Shown: positions 25,700-37,300, counted from the stretch's first letter. The stretch: DNA of 64,000 nt from Smallanthus sonchifolius (GCA_023525975.1 CM042029.1:89200849-89264848); one strand, 5' to 3'. Translations and numbers: made by a program. The notes: generated from the letters alone by a model not told the origin.

Positions 25700-27143
25700 G
25701 AATTAATTACACGGATGGCCCCTGTGGTTTGGTCAAATTATGGTTTTAGCCCCTAGGATTGGGAAACTACAAGTTTGACCCAATAGTTTGCACGATTGTA
25801 ACATCCATGGCCCCTGGGTTGGATGTCAGTTAAGTTTTCTGTTAAAATTTTAAAAAATAACCAAAATACCCTTTAAATAAAAAATAAATAAATAAATTAG
25901 ATCCTCATTTTTCTTCCCTGAATCCCCCACCCCCATGGCCGGATAATCAAACTTTTTGTGAAAAGTAACCACCACAAACTTTCCTCCACCATAATCTACC
26001 ACCGCCGGCCACCAACTCCTCTAACCCACTTGAACCCACCACCGTCCTCCTTAACCCACCTGAACCCACCCACCACCGCTAGCCACCACCCCCACAACCA
26101 TCCTCCTCTAAACACCCCCCCCCCCCATCTCTCACACAGTTCATCACCACCAAACTAAAATGGAATATTTTTCGTTTTTCCGGCAACCATTAACATCTAA
26201 GAACTCCAATCGACCTCTATTCTGGCACTACTCATCATCCCCTAAGAACTCCAATCGTTGCATAGAGATGATATTTGGAGGTACACTTGCAAATCGACGG
26301 AGAGAAGCTGTAAATCGAAACCCCCAGTTGAAGAATGGGTCGATCGGAGGTGCAGAGAGACGACATTTGCAGCGGCGGTGGCTTGCCGAAAAACCATCTG
26401 CGATGGTGGTTTCAGGTTGTTGGTGTTGGTGGCGGTGACGGTGGTTTCAGGCGGTGACGGTGGTTTCAGGCTGTGGTGGTTTCGTCAGAACCCTCTTGGC
26501 AATTGGTGGTTTCAGGTTGATGGTGGCGGCGGCGGTTTCAGATTGATGGTGGTGGCGGCGATGGTTTCAGGCTGTTGTGGTTTCACCGGAACCCTCTTGG
26601 CGATGGTGGTTTCATGTTGATGGTGTGGTGGCAGTGGTTGGGTGGAGATGGAGATAGCGGTGGTGGCCTGTAATGGTGGTGGCCGGTGGTGGTGGCGGTT
26701 AATTACAGAGATGAAGTGGTTGGGTGTTCTATTCTATTTTGATTTTCAGTTGGGATAAAAGGAATCAATTGATATGTGTAATTTTTCTTGTGGAGGCAGC
26801 CGGAGGCGGTGGTGGTTGTCGCCTGAAATGGCCCCTGAAATGGGAGGAGGAAGCTAGGGTTTGGTGGGAGAGGTAGTTTTGATTTGGAGAAGATGAAGTG
26901 AGTGGTTTTGGTGGGTCCCACTTTTTTTAATGAGTTAATTCTTTTTTGTTTTTATTATTTTATTATGTAAGGGTATTTTAGTCATTTCACATACACTTAA
27001 CTGAAAAACTTAACTGACATCCAACCCAGGGGCCATGGGTGTTACAATCGTGTAAACTATTGGGCCAAACTTGTAGTTTCCCAATCCTAGAGGCCAAAAC
27101 CATAATTTGACCAAACCACAGGGGCCATCCGTGTAATTAGTTC
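25700..27143. mobile_element. Non-autonomous Mutator-like element
   Basis: The element is flanked by a perfect 9-bp duplication, aacaatatt (25691-25699 and 27144-27152). Its ends are long inverted repeats of about 150 bp: gaattaattacacggatggc at the left and the complement of gaactaattacacggatggc at the right, nearly identical for over 130 bases. A 9-bp TSD with long terminal inverted repeats is the Mutator hallmark. The interior (about 25950-26900) is Pro/Gly-codon-like low-complexity DNA (ccaccaccg, then ggtggtttcagg repeats) with no transposase; it may be captured or expanded host sequence. Confidence 0.9.
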
Positions 27144-27152
27144 AACAATATT

Positions 27153-28399
27153 AAAATAACTTGTGAATCCAAAAAGTTTCAAAATTTTGGTCTAACTTAC
27201 TTTTTTATTAATTTATTTATGTAATACTTTTTCTAGTTTATATCCGTACGATATAGAAAAAGTCTATTATTATAAAATAAACAAATTATTTATAATAATA
27301 TTAGATTTAATTATAGAGAGATGTCAAATGTAATTAAAAGATAAAATATTAATATTTTAAAAAGCATTGATACGTGAAGACGTAGGGTGTCTGCGGAACC
27401 TAATAGTCCGCGTAAGAAGGCCAACCATCCACCAAGATGTCCATTGCAAGGCTTAGTGTCGAGCGGGAGACAATCCCAGTAGTACCATACATAAGACAAA
27501 GGCACATGCGCGTACGATAGAGGGGATCACGTCGTCACGTCAGACACAGGGGGATATCCCCATGCACACAGACGGGCCCACCAGGTAAGACAAAACTGCT
27601 ACCATTAATGGTTGTCACCTGAGAAACCACAAGAATATTCTTGATGACGACACCCACCCAATAGCATACCCGCCAGGTCAGCACCCTGATAGGGACACCC
27701 CAGCACTTTTCTCCGGCTATAAATACGAAGCATAACCTTCAAGTATGGGCATCTTCTTCCACAAGCTTACACTCTCACTCGATTTCTAAATATTCTAAGT
27801 TTAATACTTATCCTCACGTCGGAAGGTGGTCACAGGGAACCCCCTTCCATGTGACGAGACTAACGGCGTTATTCATTTTACAAACCTGTCACCCATATGG
27901 ATTTGCTAGCCTGAACGCTCCCGTTTAGCTAGTGTATCTTCAATACGTGTTTATATAGTATGGGTTTTCATTACCGTGATAAAAATAATAACATTAAAGA
28001 AGGCGATAGTAATATATAAATTTGGTTAAATCTTGTTTTAAAGGTAAAATACTATTCTATTTTATACAACAAAAATGAAACGAATTATTGTTTTTTATGA
28101 TGAAAGTACAATAAAGAATTATTTACTACGTATTTTTATTTTATATAGTCTATTAAAAACATGTTAAAAAATTTCAAAACATGGCTATTAGGATTTGAAC
28201 CCTCACCGTCATGGTCTTTCAATATGGACGTCATGGGTTCGAGTCTTATTTGTTGCATTATGTTTAGGTGGGTCAGTGGTTTTACCACAGTGGACATTCG
28301 GGTGGTGGGTTTCCACTTAAATGGTGGGCGATTCAGGCCATTAGTGTTGTCTACGTTCACGTGCGGGGGTTGCCTTTCGCCAATGAATTTACCCGGATG
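27153..28399. other. LTR-like sequence and unassigned DNA
   Basis: From about 27365 to 27970 the composition is GC-richer and promoter-like: a CTATAAATA box at 27718, then a pyrimidine-rich start region, and cctcacgtcggaaggtggtc as seen near the R region of some plant LTRs. I cannot find TG..CA ends with a TSD, so a degraded solo LTR is only a suggestion. The stretch 28160-28399 has isolated RNA polymerase III B-box-like words in both orientations (ggatttgaacc, gggttcgagtc) but no tRNA fold. Confidence 0.35.
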
Positions 28400-28741
28400 C
28401 ATAGTTGTCAATAGTGAATAGCGGTAAATAGCGACAAGCCACCTATACGCTACGTAGCGAATAGCGGTAAATAGCGGACGCTATTTAACGTTTAGCGATA
28501 CACTAGTAGAAAGTTTTAAAAATATTTTATATTCAACTATTGTAGGATATGTAGCAATTATAATCAATAATTATCTAAATCTTCATATATTAGGGTTATT
28601 AGCAACCCTATTTATATTAATCAAATAAAAAACTATTTAAAAACATTAAAAAAAGGGAATATTCGCTATCAGTCCGCTATGTGGTCGAGAAATGCAAATA
28701 GCGGCCAGTAAACGATTCGCTATTCGCTATTGACAAGTATG
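28400..28741. mobile_element. hAT-like MITE
   Basis: The ends are catagttgtcaatagtgaat and the complement of catacttgtcaatagcgaat. The flanks cccggatg (28392-28399) and ctcggatg (28742-28749) are a 7-of-8 match, as expected for a slightly aged 8-bp TSD. Subterminal AATAGCGG / CCGCTATT words repeat in both orientations. It has no coding capacity. Confidence 0.82.
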
Positions 28742-29089
28742 CTCGGATGTCAGTTTGTGACTTCCTATTCATACCCCGTACACTGTTAGACTATGATAAG
28801 ATTAGCCTAATAGTCAACTTGTACCTATAAGATTTAAACCTACACTATTTATGTGAAAAAATAACAAATGCCACAAGACTAAAAGATCGTCGGCTTTTAT
28901 GATGTAGGTAGTTTTGCCATAATGATGTATTACACATATTCCTTTAGGAACACCGGGAATGAATCAAAACTTAGAATTTTTATGATGTAATTTGAAAGAA
29001 TTTATGATGTTAATAGTTTTCATATCTTCATTAGCTTATGTAGGGTGAAAAATATCAATATAAAAAATTATTAAATCTTTATGTATATA
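28742..29089. other. AT-rich spacer between two hAT insertions
   Basis: No gene or element ends were seen in this stretch. Confidence 0.5.
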
Positions 29090-30956
29090 TAGGGGTGAGC
29101 TTTCTTTATAACCCGACCCGACCCGTAACCCAAAACTCATGAGATCAAGACCCGAGGACCGACCCTAGGTTATATATACGGGTTACGGTCTTTTTCGGGT
29201 TCGGGTACCTCGGGTTAGGGTTTTAGAGAAAACCCGATGAATTGCATCAATCGCTTCAGATTACACGAGTTGCAGCAGTCAAGGCCGGGTAATTCAAGGC
29301 TGACTGACCTGAAGGAACATTGCAGCAGTCATAAAGGAACATCAAGATCAGTGGTGATACTGAACTTCATTGAAGCAGTCATAAAGGAACAAAACTAAGA
29401 ACACGAAGGTGATTTTCCTTTAATTATTTTACATAGAAAAGCTTGTTTGCAACCATGAATGATATAATTTCCTTCTCTATTGTTTGTTCTAGTGATTATG
29501 TGAGTTAATTAAACAAAATTGAACTTGTTACATTGAAATGGAAGTATGCATACCAATTACTCGATAAAATGTCTAAGAGAATTATATATGAACTAATGTG
29601 ATTTTTCCTTTAAATATCTTACATAGAAAAGCTTGTTTGCAAGTTGCACTACTGATTTAGTGAGTTAATTTAACAAGATTTAACTGGTAACATTGAAATG
29701 GTTATATGCATATCAAGTGCTCGACAAAATGTATATGAGAATTGCATATGAAATGGTTTCAGCGTTAATCAGGAGGGTTGGATTTATCTGAATTGCATAT
29801 GAACGAATTGCATATGAACGAACTGTCTGCAAATAAAATACATCAAACACCATTTTCCTTGTAAGTATACAAATATTCGAGTTATTCACATGTAATTATC
29901 TCAATCGTTTATAACTTACATCACAAATCATCTTGATGTCTTTATCCAATGGAGCATGGAAGTTATGATGACATCATTAGATGTATGGCCATAGAAAGAA
30001 GAAATCAACTTTTAAGTCACTAGTATTCTTTTGACCTGCAATAAGTCAAACCGCAAACACATCCATATAAAATTCAACATAAACAGCAGTATAGCATAGT
30101 TGCAGACCTCGGCAATTTGATAAAGCGCTTGTGTCCTTGCCGAAATTTCTGAAAGTTAACAAAATCAAGAAAGAATCAACACATGTTTTCATAAGCCTTC
30201 ACTGTGCCAAAAAAATGTCATGGACAATGATGAACTTTGTTTTTACATACAATATTTTTTTTGTAAATTTATTTGAGGGGTTTAAATTTAAATTGTATCC
30301 CATATGAATCAAGCCTCCACTACAGAACAAGATTTAGTTCTCCCAAGTGTATGAGTATAATCTTGTTTCTTTAGAAACTAAAAGTGGGTTTGACTTAGAT
30401 CCCAATAGAATACTATTTAAATGCAGTCATAGTCTAACCTCGTTGATGCGTTTTTTCTTCAAAATTAGCCAAAGGTTGCTGAAGACTTCTTCCTTATGGA
30501 ACTTGGAGGCTGGAATAATTTTTGTTGAAGGTACGGAAGAAGCATATTTTTTTTATTTAGGTTATTATGTTATATAATTATTTAGAGTTTGGATTTGATT
30601 GTGATTCCTAATTATTTAGAGATAGGATTTCATTGTGATTCATACTAATCTACCGCTGAATTCAAAACTTGAATTGATTATCCTATAATTACTCCATAAA
30701 TCATGGAGTTGATATGCATACATAAATGACAATCATGGGTGAGCCCATAACTCCAGATCCAATTTTTTTTAAGTTTCGGGTCGGTCTTTTATAGTCGGGT
30801 AACATGGTTCAAAACCCGAGACCGGGCCCGAACCCGAACATAGCCAAATATCAAGCCCGACATGTATTTTCTGTTTGGGTTTTCGGTTCAGGTCTTAAGT
30901 ATTTTCGGGCCGGGTTTCGGTCTTTTTCGGGTTTACCCGAAACTTGCTCACCCCTA
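29090..30956. mobile_element. Non-autonomous hAT element, 1.87 kb
   Basis: The element has perfect 11-bp terminal inverted repeats (TAGGGGTGAGC) and a perfect 8-bp TSD, tgtatata (29082-29089 and 30957-30964). About 130 bases inside each end are dense in ACCCGA/TCGGGT words, the arrangement of transposase-binding subterminal repeats. The interior (about 29230-30750) has no long open frame; it holds short direct repeats (gcagtcataaaggaac three times near 29320-29390, and two copies of a block containing acatagaaaagcttgtttgc at about 29430 and 29620). Confidence 0.88.
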
Positions 30957-31547
30957 TGTATATATTTTACAAGTATAAACATGTATTACATACTCTAAGG
31001 ATAGAAAACAAAATTCAAAATACTTAAAAATTAGTATATATTTGAGTTTTCAGAATACGTTAATTATTATTTAATGTAATTTGACTTTCATTACTATTTG
31101 ATTGGAAATAAAGTTACATAATTAAATTTCAAAGTTTCTTATAATAGGAGATAACTTAAAATAAACGTGTTTATTAGTATATTACTATTTTATTTAAAAA
31201 TATATTATTATTAATAGATAAAGGTGTATTTAATAAGAGAGAATGACGAAAAAATGTTGAGAATAAATATAAAAGTGACACGTGGAACTAAAAAACATTT
31301 ATTTATTATATAGTATCGATTGTCGACATCCTTAAATAAAATGTTTCAAAAATCAAACTTATTAAACACTTATAATTTGTAACATATGTGGCGTGTTAAA
31401 CTTGTGAATTGTAGAGCATTCACATGAGATCTTTATCTCTATCTCCATCTTTATTATTTAGAGTTTTCTTTTATTTTGAACCTACATCAGCATCTATATC
31501 TTCATCTCTATCTTTAAATTTTATAATTTGATAAATAGAGTGAAACA
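30957..31547. other. AT-rich intergenic DNA
   Basis: No gene, element end or promoter can be supported. Confidence 0.5.
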
Positions 31548-32015
31548 TCCCAAAATTCAAGGAAATAGAAGTCCAGGAGATATTATGTAATTAACCCAAA
31601 GTTTAAGGGTTTAAATTACAAAATTCTGAAAATCAAGGCGGTAGCGGACAGCTACCAAGCTAGTAACGGTCCGCTAGCCGCAATTGGCTCGGGAAATAAG
31701 AGGGTGACACGTGTATGGTGACTCGCCAGAAGAGATTGGGTAACAGAGCGGTCCGCTACGTGGGCATCATGTTGGACAGCTGGCCAAGGGTGGTAGCGGA
31801 CCGCTACCGCCTAGCTTAACGGTCCGCTACGGGTGGCAGTTTCATCCTATAAATAAATGTTGTAAGATATCAATAAGTTCTTCCTTTTGGAAGAACAGTT
31901 ATGAAATAAAATATTTCCTCTTTTATCATTAGTCTACCTCTGAATTTTGTTATAAAACCTGGAGTCCTAGAGCCATAAAAAGTAACGTTGTGGAAGAAGG
32001 CCTTAGGGAAGAAAT
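31548..32015 (+). promoter_or_regulatory. Promoter-like block with GCGGACCGC palindromes upstream of the viral fragment
   Basis: The block has palindromic words related to gtagcggaccgctac at about 31651-31680, 31750-31765 and 31792-31835. A tataaataa box follows at 31847 and an AATAAA at about 31905. After this the sequence runs directly into the gaaat target site of a solo LTR. Read without that insertion, the layout (TATA, poly(A) signal, leader, primer site) would fit either a pararetroviral promoter and leader or the end of an LTR. The sequence alone does not decide which. Confidence 0.35.
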
Positions 32016-34663
32016 TGTGACATCCGGCAATTTCAGGTTAACTCCGTTAACATTCCTACGTTAGTTTAAACATTATTCATTGCAAACTCAGTTACCTCAG
32101 TTAGTCACACGTGCATTGCATTTAATTAAGTTAATTAATTGTGTCAGTTATTGCGCAAACACTCACGTAACGGTAATTCGGAGAATTACCGAATCGCACG
32201 AGTCGATCCTCGAACGTTGGTGAAAATTAAAAAAATAATATTTCAAACAATAAATAATTTATAATTAATATAAATTATGTGCTTTTACGTGTTATGTGAT
32301 TTTATGCGTAAACTGTAGACTTTCGTGAAATCGCGTACGTTTACGTGGAACGTTGTGACTTTTATTGCTTTAGTGATTTTTATCAATAAGTTTTATAAAA
32401 ATATTTATTAGAAACTATTTTAATTAGTTACATTTAATTAAATGTGTTTTAAATTCATTTAATTAGTCCATGGGCCACATAAATCAATTTTTAAGTCCAT
32501 GAAGGGGCTCATGGAGTGAGTATATAAGGATTTTATAAAAACCCTAATCCCATAACTCCAAAATTTCGAAATTAATCAGCCCCCACTCTCTCCTTTGAGC
32601 CGAGATCTTCAAGCAACCCAAACACACATCGATCGAGCTTCAATCGCGAAACCGGAAGTGAATACGTGCTAGTCTAGGCATTCCTAACATTCCTACGTAA
32701 GTTATTTTATTAAAATCCGTCATTTTTTCATTATTATTTTTGAGATAGAAACCCTAGATTATCCAAACTTGATGATTTTGAAATATAATAATGAATTAGT
32801 TAATTGATTGATAGTATTGTATCGATTTGGTGATTTTATGAAATTATGTGAAACCCTAGTTGTCATACGATGTGAAAATTGAATATTGTTGATTATGTGA
32901 TGTTTAGAAATCGCATGCTAAACGTGAATAATGATTAATATAGTTGTAATTATATTAGTTGAAAGATTTAGAATTGATTTGACGTGTTAATTGGATGAAT
33001 AAAGCGTGTAATGGACAAGTTACTAAAAGAGGAAACTTTTTATGATTTCTATCTTGCATGCTAGACCTGATTAGGATGATGTGATGATGGTTATATGTTA
33101 CCTGATGCATGTTTAGATGATTTGTGAAATCAGATTTTGAATACATAATCCGATTTTTCCAAATAAGGAAACTTTAATTGTTAAAAGTGGTTATAACTTG
33201 CTATTTAGACATACGTGATATGGTTAGATGATAGATCTATGTTAGATAGGACACAATAACTTGTTGTAACGTGTTAGGTGTTTGAAATCACGCATGCTAG
33301 TCATAGGTTACTAAAGTTGGAAACTTTGTCTTGAATTATGATTTACATGTTTAGGTTCTAGACAATTGTTATGTGATGTGATGAGCTAGAACATGTTAGA
33401 ATGATCCTATGAATATATCAATGATGATAGTTTCCAGGAAACACGAGTCCCGAACAAACTTACTATTTATACAAACTTACTATTTATAGAAACCTGCTAT
33501 TTATAGAAACCTACTATTTATAGAAACCTACTATTTTTAGAAACTTTCTATTTTTGAAAACTTTCTATTTTTTGAAACTTTCTTGTTTGTTAGAACAATA
33601 AGGAATTGTTGCTAAGTGTTACCTGCATGATCTTATGTGTATAATATAGAAGTATTATACTGAACAAACATTCAATCACTAAACGGGTCACCAACGGGTC
33701 GTCGGGTCAAACTTGGTCAAACTTGGTCAAACATGAGTCAAACTTGTAAACTTTTTTCAAACACTTAAACAATGGGATTGTTTGGATACTTAGGGTTCGT
33801 ATCATCTTGCACAAACACACACTTATAAACCGGTGTTTATAGGTGGCAGTTAGTCGTCAAGCATTTTAAGTTCGCTTTTCTTTCTCACATACTCTAAGGT
33901 GAGTTTCACGGCCCCTTTTCTTACGTTTTAAACTTGGGGGAGAAAACATGGGTACGAACATTTAGATCTTACGTTTCTTTTATATCAAGCGCAAACATAT
34001 CATGAAAGTCCTTACTTATCGAACCGTTAGTATATGGGTTAGCGAGGTAATCTTGAGTAGTACTACTGGGCATTGACAAGCCCCACCCGCGTTAGTCGCG
34101 CTAACACGACAGGTAGTCGAACGGGTGTAACATTGACCTAAACATTCACCATTGATTATGATAGTCATGGTGGGAGGCAGTACAAACATAAACAGTCAAC
34201 TTCGGTGTCGAAACGCTTTAGTAACATGTACTAGGTTAGCTACCTATGATATAAATGGTATTATCTAGTAAACTTTACAAACATTGAAACCTGTGAACTC
34301 ACCAACCTAGTGTTGACACGTTTTAGCATGTTTTCTCAGGTAATTAAGGTGCAAGCACAAGCTAAGGCATGCATGCATCTCAAGTCCATCATTTTCAAAC
34401 GCAAGAACTATTTATTTTTATTTATTGTTGAATTATTTGTTTTTGGCGCGACTGCTTTGGCGCATACTTTTCATCTAACTTTTCGCTTCCGCAAGTCTTA
34501 CATTAAATCAGTGTTTTCATTACTAGTGTTGCATCGTGACTATGAGCAATACTAGTGGTTTTCTTAAACTCATATAGAGTCGTTCAAGTAACTAATGACT
34601 GAGATCCTGGTATGTCAAGCTCCTAATGGTAAAACCTCGTTAGTGGATTTTGGGGGTGTGACA
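32016..34663. mobile_element. Solo LTR, 2.65 kb
   Basis: It begins TGTGACATCC, ends GGTGTGACA and is flanked by a perfect 5-bp duplication, gaaat (32011-32015 and 34664-34668), exactly what intra-element LTR recombination leaves. Within it are a TATATAAGG box (about 32520), a run of 17-18-bp units (gaaacctactatttata and variants, about 33459-33590) and triplicated ggtcaaactt (about 33705-33745). The length and TGTGACA ends suggest Ty3/Gypsy; no coding region remains. Confidence 0.88.
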
Positions 34664-34913
34664 GAAATGGTTGGATTTGTCCCTTATAACATGACGACCA
34701 GAGATGTTATAATGATAATCAAGGTATTTTCATAATTGTTCTTTACTTCTTAGATATTTTACTCATTTTTCCTTAAATCTCATAAAAAGAGTTTCTTTTC
34801 TTAAAAAATTATCTTGTTCGCAAGAAAAATCAAGAAATATTCTTCTTCGCAAGAAAAATCAAGAAATGTTAAATGATTCCGCAATTTAGTATCAGAGCCA
34901 CTAAAATAAATAA
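34664..34913 (+). promoter_or_regulatory. Viral leader remnant with initiator-tRNA-Met primer site
   Basis: At 34887-34900 TAGTATCAGAGCCA matches the plant initiator-tRNA-Met primer-binding word TGGTATCAGAGCCA at 13 of 14 positions. It stands 14 bases before the movement-protein start, the position expected in caulimoviruses. Just upstream, a 28-bp direct repeat (ttcgcaagaaaaatcaagaa twice, about 34817-34867) lies in the leader. Confidence 0.7.
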
Positions 34914-35885
34914 ATGAATAATAATTTATTAAACGATTATGAGGAATCAAATCGACAAACAACTGAAGTTATTAACTTCAGTGAAAATGAAAAAGGTTTT
35001 CAATCAGATTATATGCTTAATTTTGACCAATTAACAAAAATCAACAAGCTCAAATTCAAGCTTGATACTAAACAGGTTTTTAATCAACCTACCAGTTTAC
35101 AGAGTTTAGTTTCAAAAGCTTTCTCTAGAAAAAATAAAATCTTTTATTGTTTCAATACTGAAGAACTTTCAGTAGACATAAAATATATATCTGGAGAAGT
35201 ATTTTTACCACTCATAACAAAAGGAGAAATAGCAAAGAGACTTTTGTCTATCAAACCTGAGTTAAGAAAATCCATAAATATGGTGCATATAGGGGCAGTA
35301 AAAATCCTTTTAAAAGCACAATTCAGAGATGAAATTAATTTTCCTATAAAAATGGCTCTTGTTGATAATAGAATCATCAACAGACAGGATGCTCTTTTAA
35401 GAGCAGTACAAGGAAATTTAGCATATGGCAAATTTATGTTTACCATATATCCTAAGTTTGCTTTATATCGAGATTCAAAAGATTTCGATAAAACACTAAG
35501 TTTCATACATCAGTGTGAAATAACTGATCCGATGGAACCAGGAAATAAAGTATTTACGATTAATTACTTAATCTCTTATGCTCTAACTAATAGCACTCAT
35601 TCAATTGAGTATAAAGAAAAAGAGAATATAACTATTGAAGACATATTCTCAGATATTAGCACCATTGAAGAAAGTAAGTTCTCTGAACCTTCACAAATAC
35701 AAGAAAATTGGGCAATTAATATAGCTCGAAATAAGCAAATTCTAGGATCTAAACCTAGACATAGTTTTTCTAGAAACTCTTTAAGAATAGGAGAATCTAG
35801 TTCTACTGGATTACAATTAATACGATCTATGTCTGAAAGAATAGACAAGTATGGAGAAATTCTTAAAGAAGCTATTGGAAAATAA
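34914..35885 (+). CDS. Endogenous caulimovirus movement protein (30K superfamily), intact frame
   Basis: This 323-residue frame is the length expected for the caulimovirus cell-to-cell movement protein, which forms tubules through plasmodesmata. The central region (about residues 75-190) carries the family signature, with phrases such as AFSRKNKIFYC, ELSVDIKYISG, VHIGAVKILLKAQFR, MALVDNRI and GNLAYGKFMFTIYPKFALYR. The C-terminal region (about 270-323) is predicted to be helical and charged. The start is a true ATG just after the primer site. The frame has no stop or obvious frameshift, in contrast with the broken frames that follow. It resembles genus Caulimovirus more than the badnavirus-like or florendovirus types. 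Whether it is expressed is unknown; it is stranded in the nuclear genome next to a partial capsid gene and no polymerase. Confidence 0.9.
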   Translation: MNNNLLNDYEESNRQTTEVINFSENEKGFQSDYMLNFDQLTKINKLKFKLDTKQVFNQPTSLQSLVSKAFSRKNKIFYCFNTEELSVDIKYISGEVFLPLITKGEIAKRLLSIKPELRKSINMVHIGAVKILLKAQFRDEINFPIKMALVDNRIINRQDALLRAVQGNLAYGKFMFTIYPKFALYRDSKDFDKTLSFIHQCEITDPMEPGNKVFTINYLISYALTNSTHSIEYKEKENITIEDIFSDISTIEESKFSEPSQIQENWAINIARNKQILGSKPRHSFSRNSLRIGESSSTGLQLIRSMSERIDKYGEILKEAIGK

Positions 35886-35933
35886 TATCTTTAAGAACAA
35901 CTCTAGATGTATTAGAAATCTTAGATCCATAAC

Positions 35934-36241
35934 ATGAGCCCTCTTGTGAGAATTGAAGAATTAGTTAAAGAACTAATTAGTAAAGTAGAAAATCTATCTA
36001 CTAATGAAAATCTAGAAGCAATTGCTGTAAAAATTATCAAAGAAATTTCTGAAAAAAATTGATAAGAAATAAGATACAAATCCATTAATACTGGAAAAAC
36101 ATAAAGAAAAAACTTCAAATGAAGAAAAAAGAAAATTTCAAAAATACTATTTTCCTAACTTTAATGTTGGAAATCCATCATTAGGAAGTTCTAAAAGCTC
36201 AAACGCCCTAAAATGGTCTTTTGGATCAACCTCAAATGACT
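35934..36241 (+). pseudogene. Small broken viral frame after the movement protein
   Basis: An ATG at 35934 opens a 42-codon helical, Glu/Lys-rich frame that stops at 36060-36062. One frame over there is a stop at about 36072, then an open stretch with KYYFPNFNVGNP and LKWSFGS up to a stop near 36241. Position and the coiled-coil-like N-terminus suit the caulimovirus virion-associated or aphid-transmission region (ORFs II/III), but I do not recognise it firmly. A single-base change in the A-run at about 36051-36058 would explain the break. Confidence 0.45.
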
Positions 36242-36470
36242 AACAAAAGTCAGATGAGAATTTCTTTTCGAAAAACAAATACAAAAATTGGAAGATGTTA
36301 TTTACTCCATCAGAACACTATTCAAAGGATCATGAAACTCCATAGCAACTGGAGTATTCATCCAAAACAAAAACTAAATGAGTTATCTCATTTATATAAG
36401 CAAAAACATTATCTTAAAAAAGAAATACAAGAAATTGAAGAATAAAAAAGTTATCTTATCTTGCGGTTAA
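36242..36470 (+). other. Viral-region DNA with no secure frame
   Basis: Two overlapping frames are open in part (one ends KKEIQEIEE at about 36445). Neither is recognisable. It lies between the small viral frame and the capsid remnant, so it is probably viral. Confidence 0.35.
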
Positions 36471-37300
36471 ATGATTTCCATAACGCAAAAGCTAGAACAA
36501 ATTTTTAATGAACAGCTAGAAATTCTTTCAGCTGAACAAATAAATAAACTTGTTCAACTAATGTCCCTAAGTAACGAAGAATGCGAACAAAAATTTTCTG
36601 AAAATAAGGAATTAAAAGAAAAATATTTCCCAGAAATCAAAGATCAGGTTTTTACTATTCAAGAACCCAAAACTTAAGAAGAATACTCCTCTGAAAAGGA
36701 AGAAGAAGAAACCCCAACATACAATAATAGAATGAACCAAACTAATTCTAGTAGTAGTAGTTATAAAAAATCCTATAGAAAAAAGAATACAGAATTTTCT
36801 ATGCCCTATCACAAAGGCATACCTAGTTCTGGTAATGGTAGTTCACCTACAATTGACACCTAAAATAGACTGTATTTTCGATCTTGAAAAAAGAAAAGAA
36901 GTTATAGACAAATGGAATACTGAGATTAGCCTAATAATCCAGACTAATCCAGAAGAATTTTCTAAAGCTAAGGCTTTGTTATTATTAATTGAACACAAAT
37001 CAGCGGGAATTATCCAAGTTTTCATTAAAGGAACGGCTTGGAACGAAGATCTACATGGTGAAGATCTTTTTGATCAAATTATTAACGCCATCTATATGAT
37101 TTTTTAGGTCTCGATTTTCTTACAAATAAAGACCATGAAAATAAAAAGCAAGACAAGTTCTAACCAAATCACAACTTTGTGATATATGTCTCCTTGACAA
37201 CTTTACTAGTTTATTTGAGCAAAACTTATACAAGCTAAGTACAGGAGAATACCACTATGGACAAGGTTGATCGTAGTTGAGAGATCCCTATGTAGGATAA
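36471..37300 (+). pseudogene. Caulimovirus capsid protein remnant, 5' part
   Basis: The first 68 codons (36471-36677) are acidic and helical, as in the capsid precursor N-terminus, and end in a TAA. The same frame then continues to another TAA at 36861. Overlapping it in the next frame (36835-37107) is the conserved capsid core, with DKWNTEISLIIQTNPEEF, LIEHKSAGIIQ and TAWNEDLHGEDLFD. The frame changes again at about 37104 (GLDFLTNKD) and about 37148 (LTKSQLCDICLLDNF), ending at 37268. At least two nonsense codons and three frame changes are needed to explain it, so this gene is dead. The C-terminal zinc-knuckle part and the polymerase gene are missing. Confidence 0.75.

Noticed and set aside
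28180..28250. tRNA gene
   Set aside because: Only isolated B-box-like words are present; no acceptor stem, D arm or anticodon arm can be folded.
33459..33590. CRISPR-like array
   Set aside because: Units of 17-18 bp without unique spacers inside a plant solo LTR; this is a minisatellite in eukaryotic DNA.
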